This document shows positions 1 to 9,415 of a stretch of DNA of 64,000 nt, piece by piece. The stretch's first letter is position 1. Every line of letters begins with the position of its first letter. The stretch comes from Candidatus Obscuribacter phosphatis (GTDB lineage Bacteria; Cyanobacteriota; Vampirovibrionia; Obscuribacterales; Obscuribacteraceae): positions 1,368,938 through 1,432,937 of the forward strand of contig MOYA01000001.1 in assembly GCA_001899315.1 (NCBI GenBank), written 5' to 3'. The position numbers and the translations under genes were made by a program. The notes under the pieces are model-generated. The model was not told where the DNA came from. It made no database searches and worked only from the letters and a program-made list of their open reading frames with translations.

Positions 1-168
1 GGTCCAAAGAGTCGTAGCCAGGACACCCCTCGCTTGCCGGCATAAATGCTAACCTATTAATTGGAAGTCAATAGATTGCCTTTTGGGAGATTGCTTTTGG
101 CTAGTTATCTTGAATCTGAGCGAGTTTCCCAATTAGAAGTGCGTTGTTGGTCAAAATCTCAGCATCGC

Positions 169-1098
169 ATGAGAGTATGGGTTTGGGTTCTATTTTCGCT
201 TTTGGTAATGATGCTTGAATTCAATGTTCAAGGTTCACCCTCCTTTGCTAGTCCAGTTTCAGCACAACGACGAGAGGCCGAGAAAGGAGTTCAATCGGCG
301 CATGCTATAAGCAAAGTGATTAACTCAGAATCCAGAGTGGCTGGCGATAAGAGCTATATAGTTTTGAGACAGCGCAGTGAACTTCTAGGTGACTATCTTC
401 TGTACTTGAACGAAGACTCTTTCCTTCTAAGAGTCAAAGATACTGGAGTTAATCTTTCCTACAAAGAAGGTTGGACATCCGTCAAAATTTTCAATGAACA
501 CAGCCGCAAGATTGCTGATTTAGAGATCGGGAAGACAGGTCATGTTTCCAATCCATTTACTAAGGCTAGTATGTTGTTGACTGGTTTGAGCTTCAGTGGC
601 GTTGAATATGGACCAGAAGCAAAGCTACCGGCAGAAGAGGAGTCTTCCAAAAGAAAGAAGCTTAATCTGCCAGACGATTATCAATTGGTCTGTTTTGATA
701 CCACAAAGGCATTTCGTCTAGCTCAGAACGAGAGGAAGAAGAGACAGGAAATCTATTCTTCAGCGCCTATAAGCGCTAGAGTTGTAGTTTTGACAAACTG
801 CTTTAAGAATTCAGGTAAACAGGGAAAAGCTCTAGAACTTTTGGGACAACTTCAAGATATTGATACTGGTTTCATTGCAGATAGTAAGCGGCACAGGAAA
901 GGTGTTCCTTTGCAGATCGATTATCAAAATGTAGGCGGAGACAAGAGGAACTACCTTTCAACGTATCGCGTAACCGTGCAAAAAGGAGTTTTCGAGATTC
1001 AGCCGGCTAAAGACTATTCTGTGGCAAAAAATGCCAATGAGGTTATTCAAAATAGAGGCTCAGGGGATGCTATAGAGCTTATGATTCTGGACCACTGA
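169..1098 (+). CDS. Predicted secreted protein of unknown function
   Basis: The frame is open from a TTG at 61, directly after an in-frame stop. The ATG at 169 is preferred because it puts a typical signal peptide at the very N-terminus: MRVWVWVLFSLLVMM, followed by a small-residue region ending near PSFA. No strong ribosome binding site precedes either start. The mature part is about 280 residues, soluble-looking and rich in charged residues, with no further membrane segment. Only one conspicuous cysteine pair is visible (Cys in LVCFDTT and TNCFKN). I do not recognise a family. It converges on the large signalling gene on the other strand, with about 130 bp of apparently empty sequence between them. 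Confidence 0.6.
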   Translation: MRVWVWVLFSLLVMMLEFNVQGSPSFASPVSAQRREAEKGVQSAHAISKVINSESRVAGDKSYIVLRQRSELLGDYLLYLNEDSFLLRVKDTGVNLSYKEGWTSVKIFNEHSRKIADLEIGKTGHVSNPFTKASMLLTGLSFSGVEYGPEAKLPAEEESSKRKKLNLPDDYQLVCFDTTKAFRLAQNERKKRQEIYSSAPISARVVVLTNCFKNSGKQGKALELLGQLQDIDTGFIADSKRHRKGVPLQIDYQNVGGDKRNYLSTYRVTVQKGVFEIQPAKDYSVAKNANEVIQNRGSGDAIELMILDH

Positions 1099-1226
1099 CC
1101 CAAGATCTAAGATTTCGGGGTTTGGAACTAAAGTCCGGATATTCAAGAGTCCAGTGTATAGTGCACGTTACGCAACTATGCATCTTAAGGCTCCTAAAAA
1201 GGCTCTCTGCGGTTCTGCAAGCTGGA

Positions 1227-4055
1227 TTAAATCGGAGCGTTGAGGTTCGCTATCACGGCGATAAAAATATCGACCAAAAACGGGTCCCATTGTTTTCCAG
1301 CTCCGGCTCTCAGAGTTGCGATGGCTTCTTCTACCGTTAGAGCCTGTCTATAGGGTCTTGCTGAAATCATGGCATGATAGCTGTCGACTATTGAGACAAT
1401 GCGCGCGGCCAAGGGAATATCTTCACCCCGCAAACCTCGTGGAAAACCGGTCCCGTCCCATCGTTCATGGTGATTCTCTAGTATCTGACAGACTTCTGCC
1501 AGAGCTTTCACTGGTCGCAGCATCTCCGCGCCCATCAACGAATGTTGATTGACAATTCGTCTTTCATCCGGTGTATAAGCCCCGACTTTGTTGAGGATAT
1601 CGTCCGGCAAGCGGAGCGTTCCAACATCATGCAGAAGTCCGGCTACACGAATCTGTTCAATCTGACTTTTGGAGAGTCCCATGACCTTTCCAAGCATTTC
1701 GGAGAGTCTGGCGACTTCGAGATGGTGAATCTTGTTGTAGTCCGAACGCGAATAGAGATTCTGGGCAAGTTGCTTGACCATTTCCACTACTTCCGGCATT
1801 AGTTCAGTGCTATTTCTGGCTTCGTCAGATAGCTTGTCTACATCGAATCCAAAGTTTTCTTGCTTTACTGCCGTCGGTTGCGGTTGATTGCCCTTGAGTT
1901 CATCGGCTGTGCGCACCTGATTTCGTCCCATGCGCTTCGACATATATAAGGCCTTATCTGCCATGTCTAATAGCACATGTTGTTCGATTGCATCATCCGG
2001 GAAAGTAGAAATTCCAAGAGAGGCTGTAACTGAGAGCGAAAAACTTTCGTGATGGATTACTTCTTGAGAGAGGCTGCGTCTAATACGTTCGGCTACAACA
2101 TGGGCGCCTTCTCTGCTGACCTCCGGCAAAACCAGCATGAACTCTTCGCCGCCGTATCTAATTGGTATATCGACGTCGCGGCAATTGCTCTTGATCAGTT
2201 TCGCCACAGCCTTGAGAACTGTGTCGCCTACAGGGTGTCCGTAATTATCGTTGATTGATTTGAAATGGTCGACGTCGACCATAAGCACTGAAAGATGTCT
2301 TTGATAGCGCTCAGCCATGCGCAGCTGTTCAGTCAGTTTCTCTTGACCGGTGCGGTGATTGAAGAGCGATGTTAAACCGTCTGTGGTGGCTTGTCTTTGC
2401 ACTCTCGCGTAAAGTCTGGCGTTGGTGACTCCCGATGCGACTTGGTCGGCGACCGATTTCATAAAGGCTTCGTTGACTCTATTCCAGTTAGCCGGCACTT
2501 CACCTTTGAAGCCAACCAATAGACCCAGCAGTTTTTCGCTGTAATGAACCGGCACGTAAAAGAGAGAGAGAATGTTATAGCCGTTCAAGACATGTGAACG
2601 AAAGGCATCGAGACGTCGATCATTAGCCACGTCGTTGGCGATTATCGCCTGATCTGGTGCAAATAGCTTGGAATAGAGTTCAAGAGTCGATATGTCTCGC
2701 TCAAAATCAATCACCTTGTAACTTTCATCGGTTACATACTCTACTCGAATTGTGTCTTCGGGCTCTTCCTCAGATGGCAAAACAAGAAAGCAGCAATCGA
2801 GAGCAAAATAGCCGGAGAGTTCTTCGAGCATTTCGGTGAGATTCTCTTTGATATTGAAAGAGCGTCTAATCGTGTTGCTGATGCGATGCAGCAAAGACTC
2901 TTGATTGCGCAATATGTCTGATTCACGTCTCAGTTGCTCCAGCATGGTGTTGCGCTGCATTTGAGACTGTCTATCTTGTGAGAGTTGTTCATGCGCCTTT
3001 TCTAGACGCTGGGCATAATCTTCCAGTAACTCCAACTGCACGGCCAGTTCTTTTTCTATGCGGCGATGCCGCAATGAAGACTGGGCTCGAGCCAGAAGCT
3101 CGCTGTCGAAACAGCTATCGGCAAGACAATCGTCGGCTCCGACTCCCAGCGCTTCTACACGCACGGACGGCCCAGAATCTGGAGTCACTATCAAGACTGG
3201 AATATGTTTCCAATCAGGAGAGTCTTTTACCATTTTGCAGAAACCATAACCGGAAGTGCCGGTCAGATTGCTGTCTACGATAATCAAATCGATGCGGGTC
3301 TCGCCCAAAAAAGACAGTGCTTTCTCTTCGTTGTCGCATTCTAAGATCGAATAGCGTTCAGAAAGTATGCGGCTGAATCTTCTTCGCAAAACGCGGTTGG
3401 AATGAAGAATTAAGATGTGGTCGCGCTCTTCGTGTCCGCTCTTATCGGAGAGGTTGCGCTCAGAGCCGGCGAGAGCCATTGCCACTGCCGCCTGTCCATT
3501 GTCTTTTTCGGTATCGGCGCCGATGAAAAGTTGGGTGCGATTGGCTAGATGTTCGCCCATCAACCTGAGGGTGGTGAGATCTTGATTAGTTATCTCCCGA
3601 GAGGCGTCGAAAGATACCACACGCAAGAAGCCCTTAACCGAAATGGCGCTGGTGGCATGGGCATCGCAAAGAATAGGCACGATGGCGTAGGGCATAGCCC
3701 CTTCATCACTCGGCAAACTCGATGAAGAGCGGGTATCGCTCTTCAGATAGGCGCGTCCCACCCAGGCTCGCTGTGTCGACTTGACCTTCTGAGACAGTAA
3801 AGAATTAGCCACAGCTAGAGGCTGTTTATTCTCGTCGAGGAGGTTACGGACCAGGTTGAGGGTTTGTTCGTCCTTTTCGGCGGCGCTAAAATCGACAAGA
3901 TTGACAATGTCATGCCCCGAAACAATGTCGATGAAGCCATAATCAAAACCGAGAACTTGGCAAATATGGCGTTCCACCGCATCGAGGAATTCCTCGCGCG
4001 GAGCGGCGCTCATTTTTAGAGCTTGGTCTGAGTTGAGATTGCTTTTGCCGGTCAT
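1227..4055 (-). CDS. GAF/response-regulator/GAF protein with GGDEF and HD-GYP domains
   Basis: A 942-residue cytoplasmic regulator of cyclic-di-GMP. Domains in order: GAF-like (about 20-175); receiver (about 212-332, phospho-acceptor Asp in LIIVDSNLTG near 261); coiled coil (335-390); second GAF (393-550); GGDEF (555-715) with intact signature GGEEF near 635, so cyclase activity is plausible; and HD-GYP (750-942) with LLHDVG, the HHE motif and DGTGFP in place of the usual DGxGYP. Such proteins can make and degrade the messenger, with sensory domains setting the balance. There is no membrane segment. The ATG at 4055 follows a close AGAGG. It lies 108 bp downstream of asnB on the same strand and could be read through from it. 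Two other GGDEF proteins in the window lack the signature, so this is probably the only cyclase here. Confidence 0.93.
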   Translation of the reverse strand: MTGKSNLNSDQALKMSAAPREEFLDAVERHICQVLGFDYGFIDIVSGHDIVNLVDFSAAEKDEQTLNLVRNLLDENKQPLAVANSLLSQKVKSTQRAWVGRAYLKSDTRSSSSLPSDEGAMPYAIVPILCDAHATSAISVKGFLRVVSFDASREITNQDLTTLRLMGEHLANRTQLFIGADTEKDNGQAAVAMALAGSERNLSDKSGHEERDHILILHSNRVLRRRFSRILSERYSILECDNEEKALSFLGETRIDLIIVDSNLTGTSGYGFCKMVKDSPDWKHIPVLIVTPDSGPSVRVEALGVGADDCLADSCFDSELLARAQSSLRHRRIEKELAVQLELLEDYAQRLEKAHEQLSQDRQSQMQRNTMLEQLRRESDILRNQESLLHRISNTIRRSFNIKENLTEMLEELSGYFALDCCFLVLPSEEEPEDTIRVEYVTDESYKVIDFERDISTLELYSKLFAPDQAIIANDVANDRRLDAFRSHVLNGYNILSLFYVPVHYSEKLLGLLVGFKGEVPANWNRVNEAFMKSVADQVASGVTNARLYARVQRQATTDGLTSLFNHRTGQEKLTEQLRMAERYQRHLSVLMVDVDHFKSINDNYGHPVGDTVLKAVAKLIKSNCRDVDIPIRYGGEEFMLVLPEVSREGAHVVAERIRRSLSQEVIHHESFSLSVTASLGISTFPDDAIEQHVLLDMADKALYMSKRMGRNQVRTADELKGNQPQPTAVKQENFGFDVDKLSDEARNSTELMPEVVEMVKQLAQNLYSRSDYNKIHHLEVARLSEMLGKVMGLSKSQIEQIRVAGLLHDVGTLRLPDDILNKVGAYTPDERRIVNQHSLMGAEMLRPVKALAEVCQILENHHERWDGTGFPRGLRGEDIPLAARIVSIVDSYHAMISARPYRQALTVEEAIATLRAGAGKQWDPFLVDIFIAVIANLNAPI

Positions 4056-4163
4056 CTACCTCTTCCGGTTCTTCTGAACACTAGATCTATATGCCTCAAG
4101 ACTTGCGCCTTTATGCCTAATAGTTAGAGCTTTATTTCTTTACTCAACGCAGCCGAGGTAAGT

Positions 4164-6080
4164 TTAGAGGAAAAACTTCCTCCACCACCATTGGAACATC
4201 AGCAGGGTCCAGAGCTCTTTGCGTCTGTCAACACGCATAGACATGTGCTCTTCAAGCATGTTGTTTATGTACTGAAAGTGGAAAATGCCTTGATTCTCCA
4301 CGAATTCACGGCTAAAGAGTTCATCTACAAGAGGGCGAAATTCCTGTCTTAGCCATTTAGCCACCGGAATACCAAAGCCTTTCTTTGGTCGCTTCAAAAT
4401 ATAGGGCGGTAAATAAGGGGCCACTGCTTTCTTGAGCAGATATTTAGTGGTCATACCGCGCACCTTCAAAGAGGGGGGCAGACTGAGGGCGAATTCCACA
4501 AGTGGATAGGCCAGGAAGGGCAGGCGTACTTCCAGTGAAGCGGCCATTGAGGCTCGGTCCGACTTGACCAAAAGGTCATCAGGCAAATAAGTGGTCATGT
4601 CAAGACGCATGATATTGTTGACTACTTCTAGAATGTCTTTGCTGTTTCTGCCGCTCAAGCCATTCTTGTTTACCAGGGGCAGGTCGGCAAAGAGAGCTTC
4701 CTCCATCACGGCGCTGGAAATCGCCCGGTGGCTTTCTTTCACCAAGGCTTCCTGTCTCGACATAGGAATTGAGCCCATCCAACGTAAATGCCTACGCACC
4801 GGCGGTTCTGCTGCCGAGCCTATAAAGCGTTTCACTTTATAGTCAAAGCTGAGATTGTTCATATTGACCGGCAACTTGCTAAGAGCCGGCTCTAGAACAC
4901 CATGCCGCACTGCCTGGGGCAATATAGACCACATCGGCGCCATTTTATGGGCTTGATAGGTGGGATAGCCGCCGAATAGCTCGTCCCCTCCTTCACCAGC
5001 GAGGGCAACGGTAACCCGTCGCTTTGTCATCTTTGAGAGGAAATAGGTGGGAACAATCGAAGCATCGGCAATAGGCTCGTCCAAAATACCCCATAATTCA
5101 TCGAGGGTCTCGAAGCCGAGAGAAGGCGAGAAGGTCACCACTTCATGTTGTGAGCCGATATGCTTGGCTACGGCTAGGGCATGACTCGATTCGTCGAAAG
5201 ACTTGTCTTCGAAGCCAATAGAGAAAGTCTTGATGGCCGAATCCGAGTTCTTAGCAGCCAATGCGGCAATAGCGCTCGAATCAATACCGCCGGAAAGGAA
5301 AACACCGAGGGGTACTTCTGAAATTAGGCGTAATTCAATCGATTTGGAGAGCAATTCGACTAGTTTCTTGCCTGCTTCTTCTTCGCCGATATCGACAGTT
5401 TCGGTGGAGGGCAGCCAGTAGCGTTCGGTGTGAATTTCACCATTTTGCACAAGCATAAAATGGGCAGGCGGTAATTTATGAATGCCCTTGAACATTGAAT
5501 GGGGCGCCGGCACGTATTCTAGGGTGAGATACTTCTGCATGGCTTCGTCATCCAGCTCTTTTCTTGCGTCTGGATGGGCGAGGATGGTCTTCAGTTCTGA
5601 ACCGAAGATCAGTTTATTGTTGAAGACACCCCAATGAAGCGGTTTTTCGCCCATACGATCACGGGCTATAAAAAGTCTTTCTTTATTCTTATCCCAGATA
5701 GCAAAGGCGAACATGCCTTCTAGATATTTCAGACAGTCGATGCCGAACTCTTCATAGAGGTGCACAATTGCTTCTGTATCAGACTTGGTCTTGAGTTTAT
5801 GTCCGCGTTCCAAGACCAGTTTTTGCAATTCTTGAAAGTTATAGATCTCGCCGTTGAAAACTATCCAAATGCTTTCATCTTCGTTGGCAATTGGTTGTTG
5901 TCCTCCGGCTACATCGATAATCGAGAGGCGGGTCATACCGATGGCGCAAGGTCCAAGCACGGTATAGCCTTCTTCATCGGGACCGCGGTGATAGATGCTT
6001 TTACACATCCTTCCCAGATGATTGTCTTTTTCTTCGATATGATGCTTATTTAGATTGAGATAACCGACGATGCCGCACAT
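4164..6080 (-). CDS. asnB: Asparagine synthetase B, glutamine-hydrolysing
   Basis: Makes asparagine from aspartate, glutamine and ATP. The N-terminal class II glutamine amidotransferase domain starts MCGIVGYLN, so Cys2 is the nucleophile; RLSIID and FNGEIYN are the usual glutaminase motifs. The synthetase domain carries the ATP pyrophosphatase loop SGGIDSS near residue 263 and a C-terminal region with RPKKGFGIP. Length 638 matches the AsnB branch often found in bacteria that also use it for exopolysaccharide or peptide amidation. The start is fixed because Cys2 must follow the initiator. It is divergent from the glycosylase gene with only 37 bp between the start codons, so their promoters must overlap. 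Confidence 0.96.
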   Translation of the reverse strand: MCGIVGYLNLNKHHIEEKDNHLGRMCKSIYHRGPDEEGYTVLGPCAIGMTRLSIIDVAGGQQPIANEDESIWIVFNGEIYNFQELQKLVLERGHKLKTKSDTEAIVHLYEEFGIDCLKYLEGMFAFAIWDKNKERLFIARDRMGEKPLHWGVFNNKLIFGSELKTILAHPDARKELDDEAMQKYLTLEYVPAPHSMFKGIHKLPPAHFMLVQNGEIHTERYWLPSTETVDIGEEEAGKKLVELLSKSIELRLISEVPLGVFLSGGIDSSAIAALAAKNSDSAIKTFSIGFEDKSFDESSHALAVAKHIGSQHEVVTFSPSLGFETLDELWGILDEPIADASIVPTYFLSKMTKRRVTVALAGEGGDELFGGYPTYQAHKMAPMWSILPQAVRHGVLEPALSKLPVNMNNLSFDYKVKRFIGSAAEPPVRRHLRWMGSIPMSRQEALVKESHRAISSAVMEEALFADLPLVNKNGLSGRNSKDILEVVNNIMRLDMTTYLPDDLLVKSDRASMAASLEVRLPFLAYPLVEFALSLPPSLKVRGMTTKYLLKKAVAPYLPPYILKRPKKGFGIPVAKWLRQEFRPLVDELFSREFVENQGIFHFQYINNMLEEHMSMRVDRRKELWTLLMFQWWWRKFFL

Positions 6081-6117
6081 ATTTCAACTTTCTCTGTAGG
6101 CTTGCAGACTTTATTTT

Positions 6118-6726
6118 ATGGTAAAAGACGGCAAATTAAGTAAAACTGCTCACAAGTGCTTGCCAAGCTCTTTCTTTGCTAGAGAGACAGTAGCTCTCGC
6201 CCCTGAACTATTAGGTAAGTATCTGCTTAGGCGCTTTGAACCCGGTATAGAACTGGCTTTCCCCCTTGTCGAAGTAGAAGCCTATACCCAAGAAGATGCA
6301 GCTTGTCATGCATACAAAGGGCTTACTCCTAGATGTCGCGTCATGTTTGACCAACCAGGCTTGGCCTATGTTTATTTCATTTATGGCATGTATCATTGTC
6401 TCAACGTTGTCACCGAGCCGAAAGGGCGTGGTTGCGCCGTCTTGATCAGGGGGCTTGGGGCACCGCTTGCGCTCAGCCGGTCAAGCGAGCAATTTAAGGA
6501 CAAATTCTTTAGCAAAGAAAGCAGCCTTGTTGGACCAGGTCGCTTGTGCCGGGCTCTCAATATCGATCTGTCCTACAATGGCATATCTCTTACCAGTCCT
6601 AAAAGTCCTTTGCAGCTCATCGACTTGCCAGAGCAAGAGCCGCTTGAGCCCAGGCAAATCAAGACGACCAAAAGAATCGGTATCACCAAAGATGCCGATA
6701 GACTCTGGCGTTTTCTAGTCGATTAA
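6118..6726 (+). CDS. mpg: DNA-3-methyladenine glycosylase (AAG/MPG family)
   Basis: Base-excision repair glycosylase that removes alkylated purines. The sequence shows the family pattern: FFARETVALAPELLGKYL near the start, VEVEAYTQEDAACHAYKG (with the catalytic Glu region), an aromatic stretch VYFIYGMYHCLNVV, then VLIRG and GPGRLCRALNID. Length 202 is normal for the bacterial AAG type. The ATG at 6118 leaves a short basic extension ahead of the conserved domain. It lies back to back with asnB and is followed, 28 bp on, by the VanZ-like gene in the same direction. Confidence 0.95.
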   Translation: MVKDGKLSKTAHKCLPSSFFARETVALAPELLGKYLLRRFEPGIELAFPLVEVEAYTQEDAACHAYKGLTPRCRVMFDQPGLAYVYFIYGMYHCLNVVTEPKGRGCAVLIRGLGAPLALSRSSEQFKDKFFSKESSLVGPGRLCRALNIDLSYNGISLTSPKSPLQLIDLPEQEPLEPRQIKTTKRIGITKDADRLWRFLVD

Positions 6727-6754
6727 ACTATGGAAGACAAGGCAGGAAGTCAAT

Positions 6755-7399
6755 TTGACCAAAGAGCGACAATTTAAGTTATGTCTTTTGCTTTCAGCAG
6801 TCTGGATGCTTGTCATTTTTTGCTTTTCGCACCAGGCTAATTCAGGGCGCATTACCGAAGACTATCTTGGTGGTGCCAATGTGCCGGTGCGCAAGTTTGC
6901 CCATATGTTCGAGTTTGCCGTTCTGGCAATACTTTATTACCGCTCTTTATTGCTTGGGGCTTGTTTAGCTCTTCAAAAAAGCCCAGATTATTCTGCCAAT
7001 AATTCTGCAAGTAATTGTGCAACTAATTCTGCAAGTAATGCTGCCACAAATGCTGCCGATTATTCTGGTGATTCTTCTGGCGAAAAGTCCTTAGAAATTG
7101 AGGGAGAATTCTCAACGCAAATCTCACCAAAAATCGCTAATAAAGAAACGGCAAAAAACGCCGCAGCAAGCATTTCAGTAAGAGCTTCAGGAAGAGCTTC
7201 AGTAAGCTCTGTCAATCACCTAAAATTGGCTATTCTAGCCTTGTTTATGGCCATAGCTTATGCCTTATGCGATGAATGGCACCAGTCTTTCGTACCGGGG
7301 CGCTCTGCCACTTTATCTGATGTTATGGTTGATGCAAGCGGGTCTCTAATTGGACTTTTGCTTATTTGGTTTGGTTCACGCGGTCGGTCTGCTCGATGA
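6755..7399 (+). CDS. VanZ-like membrane protein with a low-complexity insert
   Basis: VanZ-like domain proteins are small polytopic membrane proteins. The visible hallmarks are VIFCFSHQ in the first segment, VRKFAHMFEFAVLAILYYRS, and the C-terminal DEWHQSFVPGRSATLSDVMVD, all typical of the family. Between the second and third membrane segments (about residues 72-150) lies an unusual Asn/Ser/Ala-rich insert that family members normally lack. It is encoded by imperfect tandem copies of a 12-15 base unit. The start is TTG, supported by AGGAAG five bases upstream. The 3' end overlaps the convergent gene by 38 bp. The function of VanZ-like domains outside teicoplanin resistance is not settled. Confidence 0.85.
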   Translation: MTKERQFKLCLLLSAVWMLVIFCFSHQANSGRITEDYLGGANVPVRKFAHMFEFAVLAILYYRSLLLGACLALQKSPDYSANNSASNCATNSASNAATNAADYSGDSSGEKSLEIEGEFSTQISPKIANKETAKNAAASISVRASGRASVSSVNHLKLAILALFMAIAYALCDEWHQSFVPGRSATLSDVMVDASGSLIGLLLIWFGSRGRSAR

Positions 7400-8243
7400 C
7401 CATTAGAGGGTCTTTGCTGATTTTTAGATCTAGAGCCAGTGGATGCGATTTTGACGTGCCTGAGCTCATTTCCACCAGCCCGCCTTTGACTTTTACCAAA
7501 TAAGAGTCTTTGTCTTGATCGCCAAATTCGATTGTTTCAATACGCACATCCTGCTCGGCAGGCAAAGACTTGATGCGTTCTTCCGAAAGTGGAAAGGCAG
7601 TTTCTTTGAGATATTTAGCCAGCTGCTCTTCACCCATCATAGACATGGCCTTGATCTGGCTGGCTTTATAGCTGTCGCGACGGAAGTCAAGCATGCTCGA
7701 CACATAAAGTCTGGCAAAATCTTCCACTTTGGCTTTGGGGTCGACCAACTGCGTTTGGCGCTTTGGGCTCGCGCCTTTAGTAGGCGTTCTGTCCGACATG
7801 GCAAAAATAACCCCGAGGACAAGCAGACAACCAAGTCCCAGAGCCGCTGTCTTTAGTATGGTCAAATCAGCTTTCTGTGCTTTAGAGCGCTTCTTGCGCT
7901 TTAGATCGGGAAATTCAGAAGCGAGGAAGGCTTCCATATCGGAGAGATCTTCTGCTGGCGAGTTCGGCTTTGCTGCCTGTGGCAACCCTAAATTGGGCTC
8001 TTGTCTGTAATCTTGTTTGTAATCTTGGTTGTAATTGTGATTCTGACCAGCTCTAGAAGAAGCAGAGCCGGCAAGAGAACTAGATAAAGCATTGGCTAGT
8101 CTCTGGCTCTCATCAGCTGTTAGCACGACTTGACTACCGGGAGGCGTGCCAATCTTGCGCCGCACTGAAAGCTGTAATCTACCGCCTTCTTTGTTGAGGA
8201 TGATGGCAAAGCCCGACTGGATGTCCAATGTAAAAGGAAACAT
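7362..8243 (-). CDS. Membrane-anchored protein of unknown function
   Basis: The frame can be opened at a GTG at 8279, but that codon sits inside the terminator of the sigma factor gene. The ATG at 8243 (MFPFTLDIQSGF) is therefore the likely start, giving 293 residues. The N-terminal 60 residues look like a small beta domain. A Gln/Asn/Tyr-rich stretch (QNHNYNQDYKQDYRQ) and a basic KRKKRSKAQK patch precede one membrane segment, LGLGCLLVLGVIFAM. A C-terminal domain of about 150 residues follows. With this order the C-terminal domain would be outside the membrane. I recognise no family. It converges on the VanZ-like gene with a 38-bp overlap. Confidence 0.7.
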   Translation of the reverse strand: MFPFTLDIQSGFAIILNKEGGRLQLSVRRKIGTPPGSQVVLTADESQRLANALSSSLAGSASSRAGQNHNYNQDYKQDYRQEPNLGLPQAAKPNSPAEDLSDMEAFLASEFPDLKRKKRSKAQKADLTILKTAALGLGCLLVLGVIFAMSDRTPTKGASPKRQTQLVDPKAKVEDFARLYVSSMLDFRRDSYKASQIKAMSMMGEEQLAKYLKETAFPLSEERIKSLPAEQDVRIETIEFGDQDKDSYLVKVKGGLVEMSSGTSKSHPLALDLKISKDPLMVIEQTDRVNQTK

Positions 8244-8254
8244 AGGACCATTGT

Positions 8255-8289
8255 AAAAAAAGAAAGGGCGGATATCCACCCTTTCTTTT
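8255..8289 (-). terminator. Intrinsic terminator after the sigma factor gene
   Basis: On the minus strand the stem GAAAGGG pairs with CCCTTTC around an inner self-complementary GGATATCC and is followed by seven T residues. On the plus strand the same stem is followed by TTTT, so it may work weakly both ways. It lies about 55 bp after the sigma stop codon. A second nested hairpin (8303-8342, TTCAGCTC with GAGCTGAA) lies between the stop codon and this terminator. Confidence 0.85.
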
Positions 8290-8343
8290 GATTCTGAATA
8301 TTTTCAGCTCTGGCTTCAGCTTTTGTCTCAAGCTGAGCTGAAT

Positions 8344-9366
8344 TTAGAGATACTCGCGCAGTCTGGAAGACCGACCGGGTTGTCTCAGTTTACGCAGGGC
8401 TTTGAACTCTATCTGGCGCACACGCTCTCTGGTTACGGCAAAGAGTTGTCCGACTTCTTCCAAGGTGCGCTGACGTCCGTCATCTAGACCGAAACGAAGT
8501 CTGAGCACATCTCTTTCTCTGGGGGTGAGTTCGTTCAACATCTTAGCCAGATCCTGGCGCAGCAGTTCGTGGGTGACCGTGGTTTCTGGTCTGTCAGTTT
8601 CGGCATCCTCGATGAAATCGCCAAGGCGAGAATCTTCTTCTTTGCCGATAGGAGTTTCCAGTGAAATTGGCTCTTTGGCTGCTTTGATGATTTCATGCAG
8701 TTTCACTATGGATACATCCATAGCTTTGGCCAATTCCTGTTCAGTGGGCTTGCGATTGAGCTCTTGAGCCAACTGACGGGTCACTTTCTTGAGTTTGTTG
8801 ATGGTCTCAACCATGTGCACCGGCACACGGATGGTCCTTGATTTGTCTGCCAGGGCGCGGGTGATGGCTTGTCTGATCCACCAGGTGGCATAGGTCGAGA
8901 ACTTATAGCCTCTCTCGTGGTCGAACTTTTCGCTGGCTCTAATGAGACCGAGGTTGCCCTCTTGAATCAGGTCGAGGAAGGAAAGTCCGCGTCCGATGTA
9001 CTTCTTAGCGATAGACACGACCAGTCTCAGGTTGGCTTGCACCAACTTACGCTTGGCCATCATGTCGCCTTGCAGAATTTTACGGGCTAGCTCGATTTCT
9101 TCATCGGGCTTGAGTAGCTGAATACGTCCAATCTCTCTGAGATAGAGCCTGACTGAATCTTCAGTGGCGATCTCGCGGGTGGAAGGAAGTTCTACCGGCT
9201 CATCGTCATCGTCGATGCTATCGTCTTCGTCATCTAGAATAGTGAACTGGTCTGAGTCATCAATAAGGTCGAGTTCTTCCAACTCGTTTCTTTTAGCCAG
9301 GTTTTCATCTTCGATGAGGATAGGACTGATGATGCGATCTGTATCCGGGGACTTGCTTTTTGCCAT
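8344..9366 (-). CDS. rpoD: RNA polymerase primary-type sigma factor (sigma-70 family)
   Basis: Directs RNA polymerase to housekeeping promoters. After an acidic N-terminal stretch (residues 30-60, many Asp/Glu) come region 1.2 ([15 protein letters not shown]), region 2 with the core-binding and -10 recognition helices ([27 protein letters not shown]), region 3, and region 4 with the -35 helix-turn-helix [20 protein letters not shown] at 301-320. Length 340 is short for proteobacterial RpoD but fits cyanobacterial SigA-type factors. The C-terminus [14 protein letters not shown] resembles group 1 and group 2 factors. Whether it is the essential copy or a group 2 paralogue cannot be decided from one window. 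GAGG lies five bases before the ATG, and a perfect hairpin sits in the 5' leader. Confidence 0.93.
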   Translation of the reverse strand: MAKSKSPDTDRIISPILIEDENLAKRNELEELDLIDDSDQFTILDDEDDSIDDDDEPVELPSTREIATEDSVRLYLREIGRIQLLKPDEEIELARKILQGDMMAKRKLVQANLRLVVSIAKKYIGRGLSFLDLIQEGNLGLIRASEKFDHERGYKFSTYATWWIRQAITRALADKSRTIRVPVHMVETINKLKKVTRQLAQELNRKPTEQELAKAMDVSIVKLHEIIKAAKEPISLETPIGKEEDSRLGDFIEDAETDRPETTVTHELLRQDLAKMLNELTPRERDVLRLRFGLDDGRQRTLEEVGQLFAVTRERVRQIEFKALRKLRQPGRSSRLREYL

Positions 9367-9395
9367 AGTTGCCTCGTTATGAATTTACCGATGCT

Positions 9396-9415
9396 GTTAG
9401 ATCTTTTGATCTAAC
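9396..9415 (-). promoter_or_regulatory. Perfect hairpin in the sigma factor 5' leader
   Basis: GTTAGATC and GATCTAAC form a perfect 8-bp stem with a four-base loop, about 30 bases upstream of the sigma start codon. No T-run follows. It could be an mRNA-stability or translation-control hairpin, or a repressor operator. The rest of the 9367-9783 interval holds no convincing gene; two opposing short frames there have no family features. A second inverted repeat lies at 9667-9698 (AGTTGA with TCAACT, inner GTTGC with GCAAC), downstream of uvrB. Confidence 0.45.

Noticed and set aside
1122-1340. 72-codon plus-strand frame after the first gene
   Set aside because: Most of it lies antisense to the HD-GYP end of the large regulator; it has a TTG start and a low-quality composition.
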